This document shows positions 52,031-60,482 of a stretch of DNA of 64,000 bases, piece after piece; position 1 is the first letter of the stretch, and every line of letters starts with the position of its first letter. The position numbers and the translations under genes are program-made. Under the pieces are notes generated by a model that made no database searches, had not been told where the DNA came from, and saw only the letters and a program-made list of their open reading frames with translations. This DNA is from Paeniglutamicibacter terrestris (GTDB taxonomy: Bacteria > Actinomycetota > Actinomycetes > Actinomycetales > Micrococcaceae): positions 186,001-250,000 of the forward strand of contig NZ_JAAWVT010000004.1 in NCBI RefSeq assembly GCF_012271785.1. The letters run 5' to 3'.

Positions 52031-53359
52031 CTACTCCGCGAGCGAGCTGGAGGCTGAGCCTTCAGAAGATGGCATTCGCGTTGAGGTTCCATCGCTTTGG
52101 CCCGACGTGCCGCTCGGCGATTCGACGAACGTCGATTCGGAGACCTCCGTCGGTGGTTTTGTCGGCGCGGTACTACCCGGTGCTGTACTTCCTGGAGCGG
52201 AGGGCACAGTGCTTGGAGGAGTCGGGGAGCTCGCGTCCGTCGGAGGAGTGACCGTCGGAGTTTCATCGGGCTTCGTCGAGTCCGAAGGGGCAGGAGATGG
52301 TTTCCGCGTTGGTGTTGGCTTCGGCGTTGCGCTGGGTTTTGTCTCTTGGGTGGGCTTCGGAGTTCTGCTCGGCTTGGTTTCGTGCGTGGGCTTTGGAGCA
52401 GTGGTTTCCTTTTGCGGTCCCGTTGGTGACGGTGCGGGCTTGCTCGGCTCGGGCCGATTCACCTCAATATCGTGCCCATTATCGTTGTTCGCTTGAGGTT
52501 CACCGGTGTTGCGAATTGGTTCGGCTGCAATCGTTGTGCGGCGCGAATCAATCATCGGATTTGGCTGGCCCGGGATGGCGGGCAGGAAGTTTCGGGGGTC
52601 GTTCCAGCGGCCGTTGATGATGACTTCGAAGTGTACGTGGCAGCCGGTGGAGTTACCGGTTGTCCCGCTCAGGGCGATCAACTGCCCTTGCTTAACGCGC
52701 TCACCAACCTTGGCAATCAACGAGGAGTTGTGACTATAGCCGGTGCGTACCGATGACCCATGGTCAACTGTCACACGCATTCCGGAGTGCCCCGCCCAAG
52801 CCGACTGGATCACCGTTCCATCGGCAGTGGCATAGACCGGCGATCCACACGGGATGGCATAGTCCTGTCCAATATGGATCTGGGTGCCAGCACCTGTCGG
52901 GTTATTCCTCCACCCGTACGGGCTAGTGATGTGCCTAGAAAAAACTGGGTGGATCAGCTGGATTCCTGCTGGCAAAACCCCCAGCGGACCAACGCTTTGT
53001 CCCACCAGCTGGGTGGTTGAACCGCCACTGCTGAGCACCGAAGCGGGGTCGGAGGCATCGGAGACTTGATCGCCTGCGGCGGCGCTGGTGATATTTTCAG
53101 ATTCCCAGCGGATCGCATCGGCGCCGCTAAGTAGCGATACCTCGACCGGTTGGTTAAAGGAGGCTGCCTCAACACTCAGCGGCGAAAAGGCAACAGGAGC
53201 TACGTCAATGAGGCGCCCATCGGGAGTTGGCGAAGGAGCAAGAGCAAGTGTGGTGATGATCGCGATCCCCAGTACTGCGCTCTTTGAGCCCTTGGATGTG
53301 CGACGTAAATCGCGCCTCTTGGGCACCGGCATTGAGTGATTAACCTGGTGCTTCTTCAC
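52031..53359 (-). CDS. Secreted M23 peptidoglycan endopeptidase (paralogue)
   Basis: A 442-residue paralogue of the protein encoded at 49719. A basic N terminus and hydrophobic segment (about 27-45) direct export. The M23 domain has HITSPYGWRNNPTG, IHIGQDYAIPCG and GCHVHFEVI, with all zinc ligands present. The tail from about 290 is Pro/Lys/Thr-rich (KPTQETKPSATPKPT) and ends SSSLAE at the stop. The GTG at 53359 has CGGAG about 10 nt upstream. The catalytic domains of the two paralogues are nearly the same while the tails differ, so duplication followed by tail divergence is likely. Confidence 0.88.
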   Translation of the reverse strand: MKKHQVNHSMPVPKRRDLRRTSKGSKSAVLGIAIITTLALAPSPTPDGRLIDVAPVAFSPLSVEAASFNQPVEVSLLSGADAIRWESENITSAAAGDQVSDASDPASVLSSGGSTTQLVGQSVGPLGVLPAGIQLIHPVFSRHITSPYGWRNNPTGAGTQIHIGQDYAIPCGSPVYATADGTVIQSAWAGHSGMRVTVDHGSSVRTGYSHNSSLIAKVGERVKQGQLIALSGTTGNSTGCHVHFEVIINGRWNDPRNFLPAIPGQPNPMIDSRRTTIAAEPIRNTGEPQANNDNGHDIEVNRPEPSKPAPSPTGPQKETTAPKPTHETKPSRTPKPTQETKPSATPKPTPTRKPSPAPSDSTKPDETPTVTPPTDASSPTPPSTVPSAPGSTAPGSTAPTKPPTEVSESTFVESPSGTSGQSDGTSTRMPSSEGSASSSLAE

Positions 53360-53562
53360 CTGTGATTAGCTCCGTTTCGCGTCGCGTGACCATGGCCGTT
53401 GCCGGCGCGGACCATCGGGCATTCCCCGAACAATGCGGCCGGTGACGACACCGAAACTGTGCACGGGATGGAACGTCCGAAACTCACGCTAACTCACGAT
53501 GCGCGAAGAGAAAAGGGTAATTCGCTAAACGTTGGGCTTTCTACTCAAAGTTACGGGCGGCC

Positions 53563-54237
53563 TTAGACCGACTGGTCAAAGACGTGTCGACGAATCCACG
53601 CGTGCATGGCGATTCCGGCGGCCGATGCGGCATTGATTGATCGGGTGGAACCAAATTGCTCGATGGACAACGTTGCCTCGGCATTCTGATGGACCTCTTC
53701 ACTGAGCCCCGGGCCTTCCTGCCCGAAGACCAGCACGCAGTTACGCGGCAGTTCATAGGTCTCCAGTTTTTCGGAATCGGGGAAGATATCGATGCCGATG
53801 ATCGCTAGCCCTTCGCCCTTGGCCCAGACCACGAAGTCCTCCACCGTGGGGTGGTGACGCACGTGCTGGTATCGATCGGTGACCATGGCGCCACGCTTGT
53901 TCCAGCGACGGCGGCCAATGATGTGCACTTCCTTGGCCAAGAAGGCGTTCGCGGTGCGCACCACCGTGCCAATATTCATGTCGTGCTGCCAGTTCTCAAT
54001 GGCAATGTGAAAGTCGTGCCGACGCTCATCTAGATCGGCAACAATCGCTTCCATGGACCAGTAGCGGTACTTGTCAGCAACGTTGCGTCGGTCCCCGTTG
54101 CTGAGCAACTCGGGGTCGTAGTGCCCCTCACTCGGCAGCTCACCCTCCCACGGACCGACACCAACTTCTGGGCGTTCTTCGTGGATGGGATCGTACTCGG
54201 TGGGTTCTGGGGCTGGGGGCTCAACGTCGAAAGTCAC
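53563..54237 (-). CDS. SpoU/TrmH-family RNA 2'-O-methyltransferase
   Basis: A 224-residue SPOUT methyltransferase. Motif 1 is WQHDMNIGTVVRTANAF, motif 2 CVLVFGQEGPGLSEE and motif 3 SIEQFGSTRSINAASAAGIA, forming the trefoil-knot SAM site. The substrate is a ribose in tRNA or rRNA, not resolved here. The N-terminal 60 residues (EPPAPEPTEYDP onward) are a proline-rich extension common in actinobacterial members. The GTG start sits almost on top of GAGGA, so the exact start is uncertain. Confidence 0.9.
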   Translation of the reverse strand: MTFDVEPPAPEPTEYDPIHEERPEVGVGPWEGELPSEGHYDPELLSNGDRRNVADKYRYWSMEAIVADLDERRHDFHIAIENWQHDMNIGTVVRTANAFLAKEVHIIGRRRWNKRGAMVTDRYQHVRHHPTVEDFVVWAKGEGLAIIGIDIFPDSEKLETYELPRNCVLVFGQEGPGLSEEVHQNAEATLSIEQFGSTRSINAASAAGIAMHAWIRRHVFDQSV

Positions 54238-54326
54238 TCCTCAAGGGTAGTCGCTGCTCCACAATCCCCCGGAATAGCGCCCCGGCACCGGGCTTGGGCA
54301 GACAAAACGGCACACGAGAAGGACGG

Positions 54327-54446
54327 ATGATGACAAACTATCCAGTGCAGTACATTGCCCAACCGGGAAACACTTCGGTCTTCATGCAAGGACGGCACCC
54401 ATGCCCATCATCGACAATGCCATCTACGTCAACGGAAAGTGCGTGA
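54327..54446 (+). CDS. Possible 39-codon leader ORF overlapping corA
   Basis: ATG ATG at 54327 follows AAGGA by 4-5 nt and opens a 39-codon frame ending inside corA, in a different frame. The product is proline-rich (NYPVQYIAQPG, RHPCPSS). Leader peptides rich in proline control some magnesium transporters in enterobacteria, but here the ORF may be chance. Confidence 0.25.
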   Translation: MMTNYPVQYIAQPGNTSVFMQGRHPCPSSTMPSTSTESA

Positions 54447-55408
54447 TCCATCCACCGGATCTCTCCTCCACCTTTGAGTCGATGAAAGAAACCGGAGGCA
54501 TGTCGTGGCTGGGGCTCTACCGTCCCGACCAAGCGGAAATGAACGAGGTTGCCGACGAACTCGGACTCCACGAACTTGCCGTTGAGGACACGCTCGCTGG
54601 GCATCAGCGACCCAAATTGGAGCACTACGGAGATCATCTTTTTGCCGTGCTCCGACCCGCCCGTTATCTCGACGAGGAAGAAAAAGTTGAGTTCGGCGAG
54701 CTTCATGTCTATGCAGGTACCGATTTTGTCGTCACGGTCAGGCATGCCGAATCCCCCAAGTTGGCTCAGGTTCGCCATCGGCTCGAACTTGATCCAGACC
54801 TTCTGGCCATCGGCCCCTTGGCAATTCTCTACGCCGTTATTGACCAGGTCGTTGACGAATATGAACCGGTGTTCGTCGGCTTAGAAAATGACATCGATGA
54901 GATCGAGGACGAGCTGTTCTCCGGGACCACCAACGTTTCGCGGCGCATCTACGAACTGTCCCGGGAAGTCATTGATTTCCAGCGCGCTCTGGCCCCACTG
55001 GAGGAGGTCATTTCCGGACTGCGCCGAGACGTACGGCTGAGCAACGTCCAAGAGTCCGACGCCCTAGAATTGGATCGAAAGCTCATCGACGTCCACGACC
55101 ACGCGATCCGAATGACGGAGCGCATCGCATCCTTCCGGGCGTTGCTGACCAATGCCCTGTCGCTGTCCTCAACGTTGGCCTCCCAGGCGGCGACTGAGGC
55201 TGGTCTGGCCCAAAACGAGCAGATGAAAAAGATTTCCTCTTGGGCGGCGATCATTTTTGCACCGAGCCTTGTCACCGGCATCTACGGGATGAACTTCAGC
55301 CATATGCCCGAACTTGACTGGCGTTTCGGCTATCCGGCCGCGCTCGGCTTGATGCTGGTGCTCGCAGGGGGCCTCTTCGTCATCTTCAAGAAGAACAATT
55401 GGCTCTAG
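54401..55408 (+). CDS. corA: CorA magnesium/cobalt transporter
   Basis: A 335-residue CorA channel. A cytoplasmic alpha/beta and long-helix domain (1 to about 270) precedes two membrane helices, with the selectivity motif YGMNFSHMPELDW near 295 and the C-terminal KKNNWL. It forms a pentamer that imports Mg2+ or Co2+. AAGGA lies about 9 nt before ATG 54401. It lies 84 bp before the HAD phosphatase gene, with which it may be cotranscribed since no terminator separates them. Confidence 0.95.
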   Translation: MPIIDNAIYVNGKCVIHPPDLSSTFESMKETGGMSWLGLYRPDQAEMNEVADELGLHELAVEDTLAGHQRPKLEHYGDHLFAVLRPARYLDEEEKVEFGELHVYAGTDFVVTVRHAESPKLAQVRHRLELDPDLLAIGPLAILYAVIDQVVDEYEPVFVGLENDIDEIEDELFSGTTNVSRRIYELSREVIDFQRALAPLEEVISGLRRDVRLSNVQESDALELDRKLIDVHDHAIRMTERIASFRALLTNALSLSSTLASQAATEAGLAQNEQMKKISSWAAIIFAPSLVTGIYGMNFSHMPELDWRFGYPAALGLMLVLAGGLFVIFKKNNWL

Positions 55409-55492
55409 CCCGCGGTGGCGCAGCACTCGATGCACCGGAACCTGAAAGACTGTTACCCGAAGGTTCTTACCTCTTGAAAGGAACTCCCACTC

Positions 55493-56338
55493 ATGGCGAT
55501 TCATGAACCACGCAGCGTTCACGACATCGAATGCTGGCTCACGGACATGGACGGGGTGCTGGTTCACGAAAATCAGGCCATCCCCGGCGCTGCCGAGATG
55601 ATCGCGCACTGGGTGAGCACGGGCAAACGCTTCCTGGTGCTGACCAACAATTCGATCTACACCCCGAGGGATCTGCGGGCACGCCTGCTGTCCTCCGGAC
55701 TGGACGTCCCGGAAGAGAACATCTGGACCTCGGCCATGGCCACCGCCGAATTTTTGCGCCGTCAGCGTCCGGGCGGACGCGCGTTTGTGATTGGCGAGGC
55801 CGGATTGACCACCGCACTGCACGATGCAGGTTTCATCCTGACCGATCAGGACCCCGATTATGTGGTGTTGGGCGAAACCCGCACCTACTCCTTTGAGGCC
55901 ATCACCCGGGCCATTCGTCTGATCGCCGCCGGCGCTCGGTTCATCACCACCAATCCGGATGCCACCGGACCCTCCCCCGAGGGACTGCTGCCCGCCACCG
56001 GATCCGTGGCCGCGCTGATCACTCAGGCCACCCGTCGCGAACCGTACGTGGTGGGCAAGCCGAACCCGATGATGTTCCGCTCCGCCCTGAACCGAATCGA
56101 CGCGCATTCGGAGACCACGGCAATGATTGGTGACCGCATGGACACCGACATCATTGCCGGAATGGAAGCCGGGCTGCTGACGCTGTTGGTGCATACCGGC
56201 ATCACCAAGCCCGGTGATGTGGCGTCCTTCCCGTTCCGCCCCGATCTGGAACGTAGCTCGGTCGCCGACATCTTCAACGAGCTGCTTCAGGGGCCGGAGG
56301 CCGCACCGGGCAAGGCGTCCGGTCCGCACGAAGACTAA
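55493..56338 (+). CDS. HAD-IIA (NagD-like) phosphatase
   Basis: A 281-residue HAD hydrolase. Motif I is TDMDGVLVHENQ (nucleophile Asp), motif II VLTNNS, motif III lysine in VVGKPNPMMF and motif IV MIGDRMDTDIIAGMEAG. The cap type places it with NagD and 4-nitrophenylphosphatase proteins that act on nucleotides or small phosphates. GAAAGGA precedes ATG 55493. A hairpin lies shortly after the stop. Confidence 0.93.
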   Translation: MAIHEPRSVHDIECWLTDMDGVLVHENQAIPGAAEMIAHWVSTGKRFLVLTNNSIYTPRDLRARLLSSGLDVPEENIWTSAMATAEFLRRQRPGGRAFVIGEAGLTTALHDAGFILTDQDPDYVVLGETRTYSFEAITRAIRLIAAGARFITTNPDATGPSPEGLLPATGSVAALITQATRREPYVVGKPNPMMFRSALNRIDAHSETTAMIGDRMDTDIIAGMEAGLLTLLVHTGITKPGDVASFPFRPDLERSSVADIFNELLQGPEAAPGKASGPHED

Positions 56339-56357
56339 GGCACAGCTTTTGCATGTT

Positions 56358-56400
56358 GGTGTTGGCCGCTCCCGTTCACGAGGACGCGGCCAGCACCTTT
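56358..56400 (+). terminator. Terminator hairpin after HAD phosphatase gene
   Basis: GGTGTTGGCCGC pairs with GCGGCCAGCACC (12 positions, one T-G wobble-type mismatch) around a 16-nt loop and is followed by TTTAG. The short T run makes it a moderate candidate. Confidence 0.65.
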
Positions 56401-56415
56401 AGTGCGGCTGGGCCG

Positions 56416-57621
56416 CTAAAGCAGCTTCAACTGATCGGCAACAACGCGGCCATCATGAATGACGGTACGGTCTGATCCGCGGTCCATGACGGCGCTGGTG
56501 ACAGTTTCGGCGCCCAATAGGACAAGCTCCGCCCTATCCCCCACGGCCAGCCCCGGGCGGTCGCTAGTTGATCGCAGCCGGGTGAGGTTGCGGTCCATGA
56601 TGCTGGCTCCACCCCAGGTGGCGATCGCTGCCGCATGCTCAATCAGCTCATCCTGGCGCAGCCCGTGGGTGAAGGCCAACTGCCAGGTGCGCGAGAGCAG
56701 ATCACAATCCCCATAGGGACTCCAGTAGTCGCGCTGGCCATCCTCGCCGAGGCCAACCCGGATCCCGGCCTCGGTCATTGCGGCAAGATTAAACTGTTTG
56801 CCGCTGACAGCTGGCGCCACCGTGGCCCAAGAAATATCTAGCTCACGCATGCCCTCCATCACCCGTTGCGTGGCGGCGGCGGAAACGTTGCCCAGTTCGT
56901 AGGCGTGCGAGAGTGTCACCCGTCCCTCCATGCCAAGGGCGCGGGTGCGTTCCATGATGAGCTCGGTGCTGAAATGTGCCAGATGCCCCGGCTCGTGCAG
57001 ATGAATATCGACATCCACTTGGTATTTTTCGGCCAGCTCGAACACGATGTCTAGGTGCCGTACCGGATCCCGATCCAGCTGGCAGGGATCAATGCCGCCC
57101 ATCACCGTGGCACCGAGTTTTAAGGATTCTTCGAGGTAAGCCACAGTTCCAGGTTCAAGCAATAGCCCGGCCTGTGGAAAGGCCATGATCTGCACGTCGG
57201 CATGCTCCGCGAACTTTTCCTTGGCGGACAGTACTGCTTCGAATTTTTCTAGCTTGCAGTCGATATCAATCTGCGCGTAACTACGCACCCGGGTGGTGCC
57301 GTGGGCAATCATGCGTCCCAGGGTTTCGGCGACCCGCTGAGGCAACGAAACCTCGGCATCGCGCCAGTTGTTGCGATCATTGAGCATCATGCCCCAGACA
57401 CCCGGTGCCCCAGTGTGTTCACGGAACGGGAGCCCGATCCGGGTTGAATCTAGGTGCACGTGGACATCTGAGAATGACGGAAGCGCCAGCCGCCCGCCCC
57501 CATCGATTGCCCCGGCCGTCGGGAGCGCTGCGTCGTGCGGGGAAACGGAGCTGATCTTCCCGTCGGTGATTTCGAAGTCAATGGGTGTCTGACCCCAAGG
57601 CCTCACGTTACTGATAAGCAC
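56416..57621 (-). CDS. Cytosine-deaminase-like amidohydrolase
   Basis: A 401-residue metal-dependent amidohydrolase of the cytosine deaminase/N-isopropylammelide type. Metal ligands: DVHVHLDSTR, VDIHLHEPGH, LSHAYELG and VGLGEDGQRDYWSP (final Asp). A beta-sandwich made of the first 55 and last 60 residues flanks the barrel. The GTG at 57621 has GGGGAG about 8 nt upstream; longer readings are rejected. It lies 104 bp downstream of an MFS gene on the same strand, with a 9-bp-arm palindrome between. It probably deaminates a pyrimidine-like or other cyclic amide substrate. Confidence 0.87.
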   Translation of the reverse strand: MLISNVRPWGQTPIDFEITDGKISSVSPHDAALPTAGAIDGGGRLALPSFSDVHVHLDSTRIGLPFREHTGAPGVWGMMLNDRNNWRDAEVSLPQRVAETLGRMIAHGTTRVRSYAQIDIDCKLEKFEAVLSAKEKFAEHADVQIMAFPQAGLLLEPGTVAYLEESLKLGATVMGGIDPCQLDRDPVRHLDIVFELAEKYQVDVDIHLHEPGHLAHFSTELIMERTRALGMEGRVTLSHAYELGNVSAAATQRVMEGMRELDISWATVAPAVSGKQFNLAAMTEAGIRVGLGEDGQRDYWSPYGDCDLLSRTWQLAFTHGLRQDELIEHAAAIATWGGASIMDRNLTRLRSTSDRPGLAVGDRAELVLLGAETVTSAVMDRGSDRTVIHDGRVVADQLKLL

Positions 57622-57649
57622 AGCGTTTCTCCCCTTTGCCGGTGACCTG

Positions 57650-57673
57650 CCGCATAACTTTGGTGTTATGCGG
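57650..57673. promoter_or_regulatory. Palindrome before the amidohydrolase gene
   Basis: CCGCATAAC and GTTATGCGG, perfect 9-bp arms around a 6-nt spacer, 28 bp before the GTG start of the gene ending at 56416. It could be an operator or an mRNA hairpin; no T run follows. Confidence 0.45.
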
Positions 57674-57725
57674 AACAACTCTTCCACGCGGCGGTGGCAG
57701 GGGCGAGCATTTGGGATGCCGTTGC

Positions 57726-58964
57726 CTATTCTTCGTCCCCATGGCTGCCAGCGGCCGCGATGTGAGTCATCGACTTCCAGACCAGCAGCAGGATGATGAA
57801 CGAACCCACGAATCCAAGCCAGAACGGCGCCCGGTAGCTGAAGACTTGGCCCAGCACACCGCCGAGCAGAGAACCGGCGGCGATGCCGCCAACGCTCCCC
57901 AGCATGTAAACCGAGTTCACCCGGCCGCGCAGCCGATCGGGCACCGCGCGCTGGCGCACCGTGGAGGAAACCGAGCTCCAGACCAGAGCATGGATGCCGA
58001 AGAGGAACAAGATGGCCATGGCCACCCACGCCTGGTGGGTGAGCACCAGAGCTAGGTGCGTGAGGGTTTCCAAGACCAGACCGGTGCGCAACAAGACGGC
58101 GTAGTTGAACTTGCTCTCCAGCCAGGGGAAGAGCAGCGATCCGATAATTCCGCCCACCGCACTGGCGCTCATCAGCAGGCCGTACCCAATGTTCCCGAGC
58201 GCCAACTGGTCGGTCGCGTAAAGCACCAGCATCGCGAACGTAGCCCCAAAGGTGACGTTGAAGGAGGTGATGAGGATGGCCAGGGTACGCACGGCGAAGT
58301 GCCTGCGCATCCAGCCGATCCCCTCCCTGACTTCACGGAGCATGGAGGTCCCCGGCGGTCTCGCGCTGCCAGCTGCCGGTAACGGGAGCGCGACCTTCGA
58401 GTAGAGCACCACGGCCAGGGCCAGCAGCGCGGCAAACCCCGCGTAGGGAAGTGCATGGGACAAGGCAAAGAGCATGGCCCCCAGCGGCGGGCCGGCCAGT
58501 TGGTTGGTCACGGTAATGGTCCCGAAGAGCCGCGAGTTGGCCAGCCCCAACTGAGCGCTGGGCACCAGAGTGGGGATCAGCGAAGTGGCAGCGTTGTCGG
58601 CAAAGGCCTCCGCGGTGCCCAGTAAGAACAAGCATCCATAGAGCACCGGCAAGCCAAGGGCCCCGGAGAAGATGACGACGGCCAGGGCCATGATTACCAG
58701 CATCCGCAGAAGGTTGACCATGATCATCAGCTGGCGCCGGTTCACACGGTCCACAACGGCACCGGCGAGCAGACCGAAAAGTACCCAGGGGATCTGTTGG
58801 GCGAAGGGCGCCAGGGCCACGGCCAACGGGTCGCGGGTGATGGTGGTGACCAGTAGCGGTCCGGCAGCCAGCAGCATCCCGTCCCCGAGGTTGCTCATCG
58901 CTGCACCGGCCCACAGCCAGCGGAAAGGCCCCGGTAGCTGTCCCCCGGATTTTGCGGTGTTCAC
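57726..58964 (-). CDS. MFS exporter (MFS_3/EntS-like)
   Basis: A 412-residue major-facilitator protein with about twelve hydrophobic segments. Characteristic parts are LWAGAAMSNLGDGML at the start, AGAVVDRVNRRQLM (motif A), GTAEAFADNAATSLIPTLVP and the C-terminal-half motif VPDRLRGRVNSVYML. The family exports siderophores, macrolides or other drugs. It may be cotranscribed with the amidohydrolase gene downstream. The start is a GTG. Confidence 0.87.
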   Translation of the reverse strand: MNTAKSGGQLPGPFRWLWAGAAMSNLGDGMLLAAGPLLVTTITRDPLAVALAPFAQQIPWVLFGLLAGAVVDRVNRRQLMIMVNLLRMLVIMALAVVIFSGALGLPVLYGCLFLLGTAEAFADNAATSLIPTLVPSAQLGLANSRLFGTITVTNQLAGPPLGAMLFALSHALPYAGFAALLALAVVLYSKVALPLPAAGSARPPGTSMLREVREGIGWMRRHFAVRTLAILITSFNVTFGATFAMLVLYATDQLALGNIGYGLLMSASAVGGIIGSLLFPWLESKFNYAVLLRTGLVLETLTHLALVLTHQAWVAMAILFLFGIHALVWSSVSSTVRQRAVPDRLRGRVNSVYMLGSVGGIAAGSLLGGVLGQVFSYRAPFWLGFVGSFIILLLVWKSMTHIAAAGSHGDEE

Positions 58965-59108
58965 GGCTCCAGCGTACGTGGGCTATCCCGTTCCGGGCGG
59001 TGTGGCTCGCTCGGTTGTCGTCCGGCAGAGACCCGGTCAGTGCTCCGGGTGTTCGGGGAACAGCGGTGAATGCGGTGCCCGGGCGGTTGCTCGTGGGGGC
59101 TTAAATGA

Positions 59109-59141
59109 CCCCTGCCCGAGCTGAATCAGTTCGGGCAGGGG
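59109..59141 (-). terminator. Terminator hairpin after the DUF1185 catabolic operon
   Basis: An 11-bp perfect stem CCCCTGCCCGA/TCGGGCAGGGG, followed on the minus strand by TCATTTAAG. It lies 33 bp after the last gene of the operon. Confidence 0.8.
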
Positions 59142-59173
59142 CTCCGAGAAGAGCTCGTGTTAGTGCGGTTCTT

Positions 59174-60244
59174 CTACTTGTTGAGTGCGGGCGCTGCCTG
59201 CTCGCTAAAAGCCGGCATGACCTGCTCAATGAACAGTTCCAGCGAGCGCTTCTTTTCCTCATGGCTGAGGGTATTGTCGGCCCAGAAGCTGTACTCGGTG
59301 ACCCCCAGCTCCTCGTAGCGGCGCAGGCGCTCGACCACCTCGGAGGGAGTACCGATCATGGCGGTCTGGTGCAGGGACTCCACCGAGAATTCGGGGCGTG
59401 CCTCGAACTTCTCGACCGGGCTGGGGTCTAGGAAACCATTTTCCGGGACACTCTTGTTGCCAAACCACGCGTCGAAAGAACGGTAGAACTTCTGGATTCC
59501 TTCGGCGGCCGGACGCCACCCCTCGGTGTCTGCTTCTGAATGCACGTGGGTGTGGCGCAGCACCATGATGTCCGGGCGGCGTTCAATTTCCGGGTGGTTG
59601 GCGATGGCGGTTTCGTATTTCTCCACCAAAGATGCGACTTCCTCGTCGCCCTTCATCAGCGGAGTGACCATGACGTTGCAGCCGGTGGCGACGGCGAAGT
59701 CGTGGGATTCTGGGCTGCGGGCGGCCACCCAAACCGGAAGCTCCTTCTGCACCGGCTTCGGCACGCTGGTGGAGGTAGGGAACTGCCACACCTTTCCATC
59801 ATGGGCGTAGTCGCCGGCCCACAATGCCTTCATGGCAGGGATGATCTCACGCAGGTGGTCACCGCCATCTGCCACGGGCAGGCCTCCGAGCATGCGGTCG
59901 AACTCGAACTGGTAGGCCCCGCGCGCCACGCCCACCTCGGCGCGTCCGCCGCTGATGACATCGAGCAGGGCCAGTTCTCCGGCGGCCCGGATCGGGTTCC
60001 AGAACGGGGCGATGATGGTGCCGGAGCCGAGCCGGATCTTCGAAGTCTTGGCCGCCAGGTAGGCCAGCTGCGGCAACGGATTTGGCGAGACGGTGTACTC
60101 CATCGAGTGGTGCTCACCGATCCAGATCGTACCGAAGCCACCCTCCTCGGCCAGCAGGGCCAGTTCGACGAGGTTCGCCCAGTGGTCCTCGTAGGAAATG
60201 GAATCGTCGTAGCGCTCCATGTGAACAAACAGCGAAAAACGCAT
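59174..60244 (-). CDS. Luciferase-like (LLM) flavin-dependent monooxygenase
   Basis: A 356-residue LuxA-type protein, distinct from the NtaA-type copies. It shows MRFSLFVHMERYDDSI, FGTIWIGEHHSMEY (conserved EHH), KIRLGSGTIIAPFWNPIR, GRAEVGVARGAYQFEFDRM and PVWVAARSPESHDFAV. Such enzymes hydroxylate or open rings with reduced flavin and O2. It is the last gene of a six-gene operon with a tautomerase and an aldehyde dehydrogenase, so it could carry out the first oxidative step on a cyclic substrate. No reductase gene is present in the part of the operon seen here. Confidence 0.88.
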   Translation of the reverse strand: MRFSLFVHMERYDDSISYEDHWANLVELALLAEEGGFGTIWIGEHHSMEYTVSPNPLPQLAYLAAKTSKIRLGSGTIIAPFWNPIRAAGELALLDVISGGRAEVGVARGAYQFEFDRMLGGLPVADGGDHLREIIPAMKALWAGDYAHDGKVWQFPTSTSVPKPVQKELPVWVAARSPESHDFAVATGCNVMVTPLMKGDEEVASLVEKYETAIANHPEIERRPDIMVLRHTHVHSEADTEGWRPAAEGIQKFYRSFDAWFGNKSVPENGFLDPSPVEKFEARPEFSVESLHQTAMIGTPSEVVERLRRYEELGVTEYSFWADNTLSHEEKKRSLELFIEQVMPAFSEQAAPALNK

Positions 60245-60262
60245 CTGGCGTCCTTTCAGAAA

Positions 60263-60469
60263 TTACTGGCTTGCAGAAGAAGCGTCGCGCTCGGCGATGG
60301 TCACGTTGTGGCGTGACCAATGAGCGCGTTCGACTTCCCTGACGATGATGGTGATATTTTCGGGTGCTGCGTCGACGGTGGTGACCGCTGCCTGGTGCAG
60401 CGCGTCTATGAGGGCCCGTAGCTGTTCCGGGCTGCGGCCTCGGGCAATGGAAACATCAATCAGTGGCAT
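60263..60469 (-). CDS. 4-oxalocrotonate tautomerase-like protein
   Basis: A 68-residue tautomerase. After the initiator methionine the sequence begins PLIDVSIARGRSPEQL, giving the catalytic N-terminal proline; Arg11-type residues lie in ARGR and the C-terminal beta strand has NITIIVREVE. Proteins of this size form hexamers and isomerise unsaturated keto acids in meta-cleavage-type pathways. It lies 13 bp after the aldehyde dehydrogenase and 18 bp before the monooxygenase gene. The frame is short and was confirmed by the proline motif. Confidence 0.88.
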   Translation of the reverse strand: MPLIDVSIARGRSPEQLRALIDALHQAAVTTVDAAPENITIIVREVERAHWSRHNVTIAERDASSASQ

Positions 60470-60482
60470 GGGGCATCCGTCC

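Noticed and set aside
56416-58029. A 537-residue reading of the amidohydrolase
   Set aside because: The N-terminal 135 residues overlap the MFS gene in another frame; GTG 57621 has a good ribosome site and gives the family length.
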